Part shown: piece by piece, positions 60,730 to 64,000 of the stretch | Layout of the letters: every line of letters begins with the position of its first letter | Position numbering within the stretch: position 1 is the stretch's first letter | NCBI GenBank assembly: GCA_934693235.1 | Contig: CAKUUY010000001.1 | Coordinates: forward strand, 124,001-188,000 | DNA: 64,000 nucleotides | Direction: 5' to 3' | Origin: an uncultured Candidatus Melainabacteria bacterium | Lineage (GTDB): Bacteria > Cyanobacteriota > Vampirovibrionia > Gastranaerophilales > Gastranaerophilaceae | Made by a program: the position numbers and the translations under genes | Notes under the pieces: model-generated | Told to the model about the DNA's origin: nothing | What the model saw: only the letters and a program-made list of their open reading frames with translations | Database searches by the model: none

Positions 60730-61614
60730 TTATCTATTTTTCAAGCTCTTGCTTTTTGTAAACGATTGAGAGAATACTGATACAAAAATCAAAATCATTC
60801 CGATATAAAAAGAAAGTGTGAAATTCTTTGCTTCACCCAAAAATATTACAGCCAATAAAATCCCGTAAACAGGTTCTAAATTTCCTGCAAGGCTTACTGT
60901 AAATGCTGACAATTTTTTCAAGACATCAATATATAACAAGTACAAAACTACTGTACAGAAAAAAGCAAGTAAAATTATCCATAACCAGTCAATTCCGATA
61001 GGTAAAATCTGCGTTGTATGAGAGATTGGGATATAAAATGGTAAGAAAAATACCAATGACAAAGTTCCGCCTAAAAGTTCATAAAACAGCATTGATCGAG
61101 ATGATTTGCCTACTTGAATTGTTTTGTTGTACAAAGTATATAATGCAAATAATGCTGCAGAAATCACTCCAAGAAATATTCCAAACCTGTAACTCGCATC
61201 AAAATTGAATATTAACCAAATCCCCAGAACAGCAATCAGACTATAAAAAAGTTCTACAAAAGAAAACTTTGTCTTTAAAATTAAAGGTTCAAACAATACC
61301 GTAAAAAATCCAACCAACGAATAACAAACAACTCCAATTGACAATGTTGCGTACTTCATACTACCAAAAAAGAAAACCAAATGAATTGTCAACAATGCTC
61401 CTAAGCCGATTATTTTAAAAGCATCTTTAACGTTTTCGACAGGCTTCTTCTTCATAAAAACAAGCATTCCAGCAAAAATCAAAAAAGCAAAAAGCATTCT
61501 GTACCAAACTATCATAACCTCATTTAATGAAATCAACTTTGCAAATAACCCCGTAAATCCTGATAGCAAAACTGATACATGCAATTTTAAATAATCTACC
61601 TTAACCTCATTCAT
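60730..61614 (-). CDS. DMT-family (EamA) transporter
   Basis: This 294-aa protein has about ten membrane helices in two EamA repeats (first ~10-140, second ~150-285, with LAGNLEPVYGILLAVIFLGE as the typical second-repeat signature). The substrate is unknown; the family moves amino acids, metabolites and purines. The C-terminus is basic. It lies alone between the repeat-rich stretch and the divergent secreted protein gene. Confidence 0.88.
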   Translation of the reverse strand: MNEVKVDYLKLHVSVLLSGFTGLFAKLISLNEVMIVWYRMLFAFLIFAGMLVFMKKKPVENVKDAFKIIGLGALLTIHLVFFFGSMKYATLSIGVVCYSLVGFFTVLFEPLILKTKFSFVELFYSLIAVLGIWLIFNFDASYRFGIFLGVISAALFALYTLYNKTIQVGKSSRSMLFYELLGGTLSLVFFLPFYIPISHTTQILPIGIDWLWIILLAFFCTVVLYLLYIDVLKKLSAFTVSLAGNLEPVYGILLAVIFLGEAKNFTLSFYIGMILIFVSVFSQSFTKSKSLKNR

Positions 61615-61810
61615 AACACAATTTTGCGTTATTTTTCAAAACATGTCAAATTATTTAACATCCAAAATTATTATTATTTTGTCTAATTACAAAATAATTT
61701 ATCACCCGAAAAGTCTACGATTTTTTGAGAATTTTAAAAACTTTAATATTCTTTTTCTGTAGAATAGTTTTTTATATCATTCACGCTTATCCTATCGTTA
61801 AGGAGTGGAC

Positions 61811-62740
61811 ATGAAAAAATTTATTGTTATTTTAGGGTTATTAATAAGTATTTCACCATGCTACGCAGCAAGTCAATATTCATCAATTTTAGATAATATT
61901 GAAAACTCATTATATGGTTTTACATATACATCTTCAGACGATTTAACAAGGTTGTCACGAATAGAATCAACTGTTTACGGACAAGCCAAAACCAATAAAT
62001 CTGTTCAAGATAGAGTAGCATCATTAAAAAAAGATATGTCAGCCGACTTGATAGGACATGAAATAGCACCTAAAGAAGATACATTTATGGAAGAGCAAGA
62101 CGGTTACAAAGAAGAAAAACTGGCTCAAAGCAGTATGCCCCCTGCCGGAGCTAATGTTGATTACCCATCAATAAACGAACTCGAAAAAGAAATATTTAAG
62201 CAAGAATTTAAAACTAAAGATTTAAACTCTCGATTAGCATCACTTGAACAAAAATCTCTTGGAAAAACATACGAAAATGAACCTTTTTCAGCACGTGTAG
62301 AGAGATTGCAAGCAAAAATAAAACCTAAATCTTTTATGGATAACAGCATAGCACAGTCGTCAAACAACTTTTACGATGAAGATATAGTTCCTTTAGACAA
62401 AAACTACAGACTTGACGAATACAGTTCTCCTGAATTTGATTATAATTCATACAATGCACGAAATGCGAAGCCAACAAATCTTGCTACAGTTGAAAAAGCT
62501 CTATTTCAAAGAACATTTGCAAACGAAAGAATGGACAACCGATTGTCTCGTCTTGAAAACACAATGTTCGGAACAACTTTCGCATCAGATACAGAATCTG
62601 ACAGAGTAAGACGAATATCCAGTGCATACAAAGCGACCAAAAGTGCAGGAAAATATGATTCAAACAAATTTACGCAAAATATGGCAACTGCAATGCAAAT
62701 CGGAACTTTACTGTTAATGATTTTAGCTTGTGTATTGTAA
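61811..62740 (+). CDS. Secreted protein with three RLxRLExxxFG repeats
   Basis: This 309-aa protein has a signal peptide (MKKFIVILGLLISISPCYA). Three copies of a ~47-residue motif follow: at about 25-75 (IENSLYGFTYTSSDDLTRLS), 120-170 (LEKEIFKQEFKTKDLNSRLA) and 225-272 (VEKALFQRTFANERMDNRLS). A C-terminal hydrophobic helix (QIGTLLLMILACVL) may anchor it. I chose ATG 61811 because AAGGAG lies at proper spacing; a GTG two codons upstream is unlikely. I do not recognise the family. A terminator follows. Confidence 0.75.
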   Translation: MKKFIVILGLLISISPCYAASQYSSILDNIENSLYGFTYTSSDDLTRLSRIESTVYGQAKTNKSVQDRVASLKKDMSADLIGHEIAPKEDTFMEEQDGYKEEKLAQSSMPPAGANVDYPSINELEKEIFKQEFKTKDLNSRLASLEQKSLGKTYENEPFSARVERLQAKIKPKSFMDNSIAQSSNNFYDEDIVPLDKNYRLDEYSSPEFDYNSYNARNAKPTNLATVEKALFQRTFANERMDNRLSRLENTMFGTTFASDTESDRVRRISSAYKATKSAGKYDSNKFTQNMATAMQIGTLLLMILACVL

Positions 62741-62746
62741 AGAACT

Positions 62747-62781
62747 ATAAACTCCTCACCAATTTAGGAAGAGGAGTTTAT
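62747..62781. terminator. Bidirectional terminator
   Basis: A perfect 11-bp stem ATAAACTCCTC / GAGGAGTTTAT between convergent genes, with T-rich flank on the plus side. Confidence 0.82.
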
Positions 62782-62783
62782 TT

Positions 62784-64000
62784 TTATTTCAACAAGTTTT
62801 TTAAATTTTTAATACCTTGTACAGCATCTTTCATTTCCTGATTAGCTTGCTGAGCTTGGGATTTTTGTTCTTCCATGTGCAGATTAAAAGCATCTTTTTT
62901 CTCTTGAACTGCATCTTTTACCGCTTGTTTGGTTTCTTTTACCTGTTCCTTCATAGTTATTTTTTTTATTGCTGACATATCACATGTTGACAACCATTTG
63001 AATGATTTTACAGAACTTCTGCTTTCTATCCCACCATTAAACACGACTTTGAAATCTTTATAATTTTTATTTCCAGAAGAAAGAGGCGGAATTGCAGCTG
63101 TATTCTCTCCTTTAGGATTTGTTGTAAGCGCATTTATGATATTTCCTGTTGCCGTTCCAAATTTAGGAATATATGAAGTTAATTTAGTTACGGACAAATC
63201 ACCTAATGGGCCAAGAACAGAGACAATTTCAGCGGAAATTCGTCCTAAAATAACAACATTTGCAGTTGCATTCAATAAATTATAACGACCTTTTACATAA
63301 TAAGACATTGACGGTCCTGAAGTTTTAACTGGGTTTAATGTTGCCCACCCATTATTAAAAGTCAAATTACCTGAAACTGTTTTAAATTTTGCGGTATTTT
63401 GGATTGCTGGAAGTGACTTTACAGAATTGACTGCAGCTTTAATAATACTGTTTCGTTGTAAGTTTTGAGCAAACAAGAAATTTTCAAATCGTCCGATATT
63501 ACCGAATGAACCACCTGAAACATCAAAAGAAGCCTTCCCTTTCAAATTTTTCATCATTTCAACATCAGTTGTTCCATGCAAAGTAACATTCGCATTAAAA
63601 TTTAACTTCCCAGACAAAGCATTTTTTAGCCCTGCAGCACCTGCAATTGCTTTTTCTGCATCCATGCCTGTTCCCTTAAATACGACACCAATATGCCCGT
63701 TATTTATATTGTATGAAATATTGCCATTAATTTTTCCGGAAAACGCATCACCGGTCAAGTTTTTCAAATAAAATACATTATTTGTCAAACTAAAATCAGA
63801 AGCTAAATTTTCAGCAACAATTTCCCCTGTAACAAATTTCTTAAGGGTACCTTTCCCCTTTACAATCGGACCATTTAAAGAAACATGCATATCTGCCATT
63901 GATAGAGAAATTTCTGGGATCTTAATCGATGGAATAGTTGCAGAACCTTTTAAAATAGGATTAGTCGCGACTCCATTGACATCAATATTTCCGATTGCAT
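62784..64000 (-). CDS. AsmA/TamB-like envelope protein, C-terminal part (cut by window edge)
   Basis: The minus-strand frame stays open from 64000 to the stop at 62784 (about 405 residues); the ATG at 63899 is internal. The sequence is a long run of beta strands with Gly/Asn turns (NGNISYNINNGHIGVVFKG, LSGKLNFNANVTLHG) and the AsmA-type block LKGKASFDVSGGSFGNIGRFENFL. The Lys/Gln-rich C-terminus (MKEQVKETKQAVKDAVQEKK...) is coiled coil. AsmA/TamB proteins bridge the inner and outer membranes and move lipids. The N-terminus and the membrane anchor lie beyond the window. Confidence 0.8.
   Translation of the reverse strand, partial: AIGNIDVNGVATNPILKGSATIPSIKIPEISLSMADMHVSLNGPIVKGKGTLKKFVTGEIVAENLASDFSLTNNVFYLKNLTGDAFSGKINGNISYNINNGHIGVVFKGTGMDAEKAIAGAAGLKNALSGKLNFNANVTLHGTTDVEMMKNLKGKASFDVSGGSFGNIGRFENFLFAQNLQRNSIIKAAVNSVKSLPAIQNTAKFKTVSGNLTFNNGWATLNPVKTSGPSMSYYVKGRYNLLNATANVVILGRISAEIVSVLGPLGDLSVTKLTSYIPKFGTATGNIINALTTNPKGENTAAIPPLSSGNKNYKDFKVVFNGGIESRSSVKSFKWLSTCDMSAIKKITMKEQVKETKQAVKDAVQEKKDAFNLHMEEQKSQAQQANQEMKDAVQGIKNLKNLLK

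Noticed and set aside
1..64000. CRISPR arrays, rRNA and tRNA genes
   Set aside because: No regularly spaced direct repeats and no rRNA- or tRNA-like sequences were noticed by eye; a dedicated scan could still find a tRNA.

Overview
The window is visibly AT-rich bacterial DNA with short intergenic gaps, Shine-Dalgarno starts, many TTGCAA/TATAAT-type promoters and many signal-peptide or membrane proteins. The gene set suggests a non-photosynthetic relative of cyanobacteria, most likely Vampirovibrionia/Melainabacteria (Gastranaerophilales-like). It includes a Tic20-like membrane protein, an SLH-domain envelope protein with a CsaB-type pyruvyl transferase, a short primary-type sigma factor, a Ski2-like DEVH helicase, and several lineage-looking hypothetical proteins. 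This assignment is an inference from gene content; no rRNA or tRNA gene was found.

Positions 1-4970 are an accessory region, all on the minus strand: the N-terminal part of a type I restriction HsdR (cut by the window edge), a 38-aa basic protein, a short tyrosine recombinase next to a perfect 13-bp inverted repeat, an HNH nuclease, a secreted YDSYGR-repeat protein, a uracil-DNA-glycosylase-like protein, and a Fic AMP-transferase with its own palindromic promoter/operator.

Positions 5102-17323 hold an EF-hand protein and a three-gene cluster of Gly/Met/Cys-rich proteins with LysM-like and shared novel modules. The EF-hand gene and the first and last cluster genes are preceded by an almost identical 25-bp element; a partial copy lies before a 54-aa gene at 40801. 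This is the best candidate for an undescribed system in the window. In between lie a lower Entner-Doudoroff pair (eda, kdgK) overlapping csaB, and a CHASE2 adenylate cyclase followed by recG; rpiB closes the region.

Positions 17337-34197 hold a MITE-like element between rpiB and rsfS, a TPR protein with the Tic20-like protein, a NAGPA-type glycosidase with a structured leader, the Ski2-like helicase, serS, a TMEM43-like protein, recN, a putative zincin, the sigma factor, a PHP phosphoesterase and an SLH protein. Positions 34317-48873 hold pyk, a candidate structured RNA (about 35823-35960), TPR and membrane hypotheticals, nadD-yqeK with a HerA-like/Tudor-tailed protein, def-fmt-aroH, and the dnaJ and queE end of a tatD-purD-dnaJ-queE operon. 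Positions 48895-64000 hold the rest of that operon, gatD-gtrA, proS, glmU with an MFS transporter, typA, tmk, a prepilin, a repeat-rich gene-free stretch (60191-60729), a DMT transporter, a three-repeat secreted protein, and the 3' part of an AsmA/TamB-like gene that runs off the right edge.

Housekeeping genes (nucleotide, NAD, cell wall, translation and repair) form the backbone. The envelope theme (CsaB, SLH, LysM-like proteins, GatD, GlmU, AsmA-like, prepilin) recurs throughout. All function calls are from reading motifs; nothing was searched against a database.
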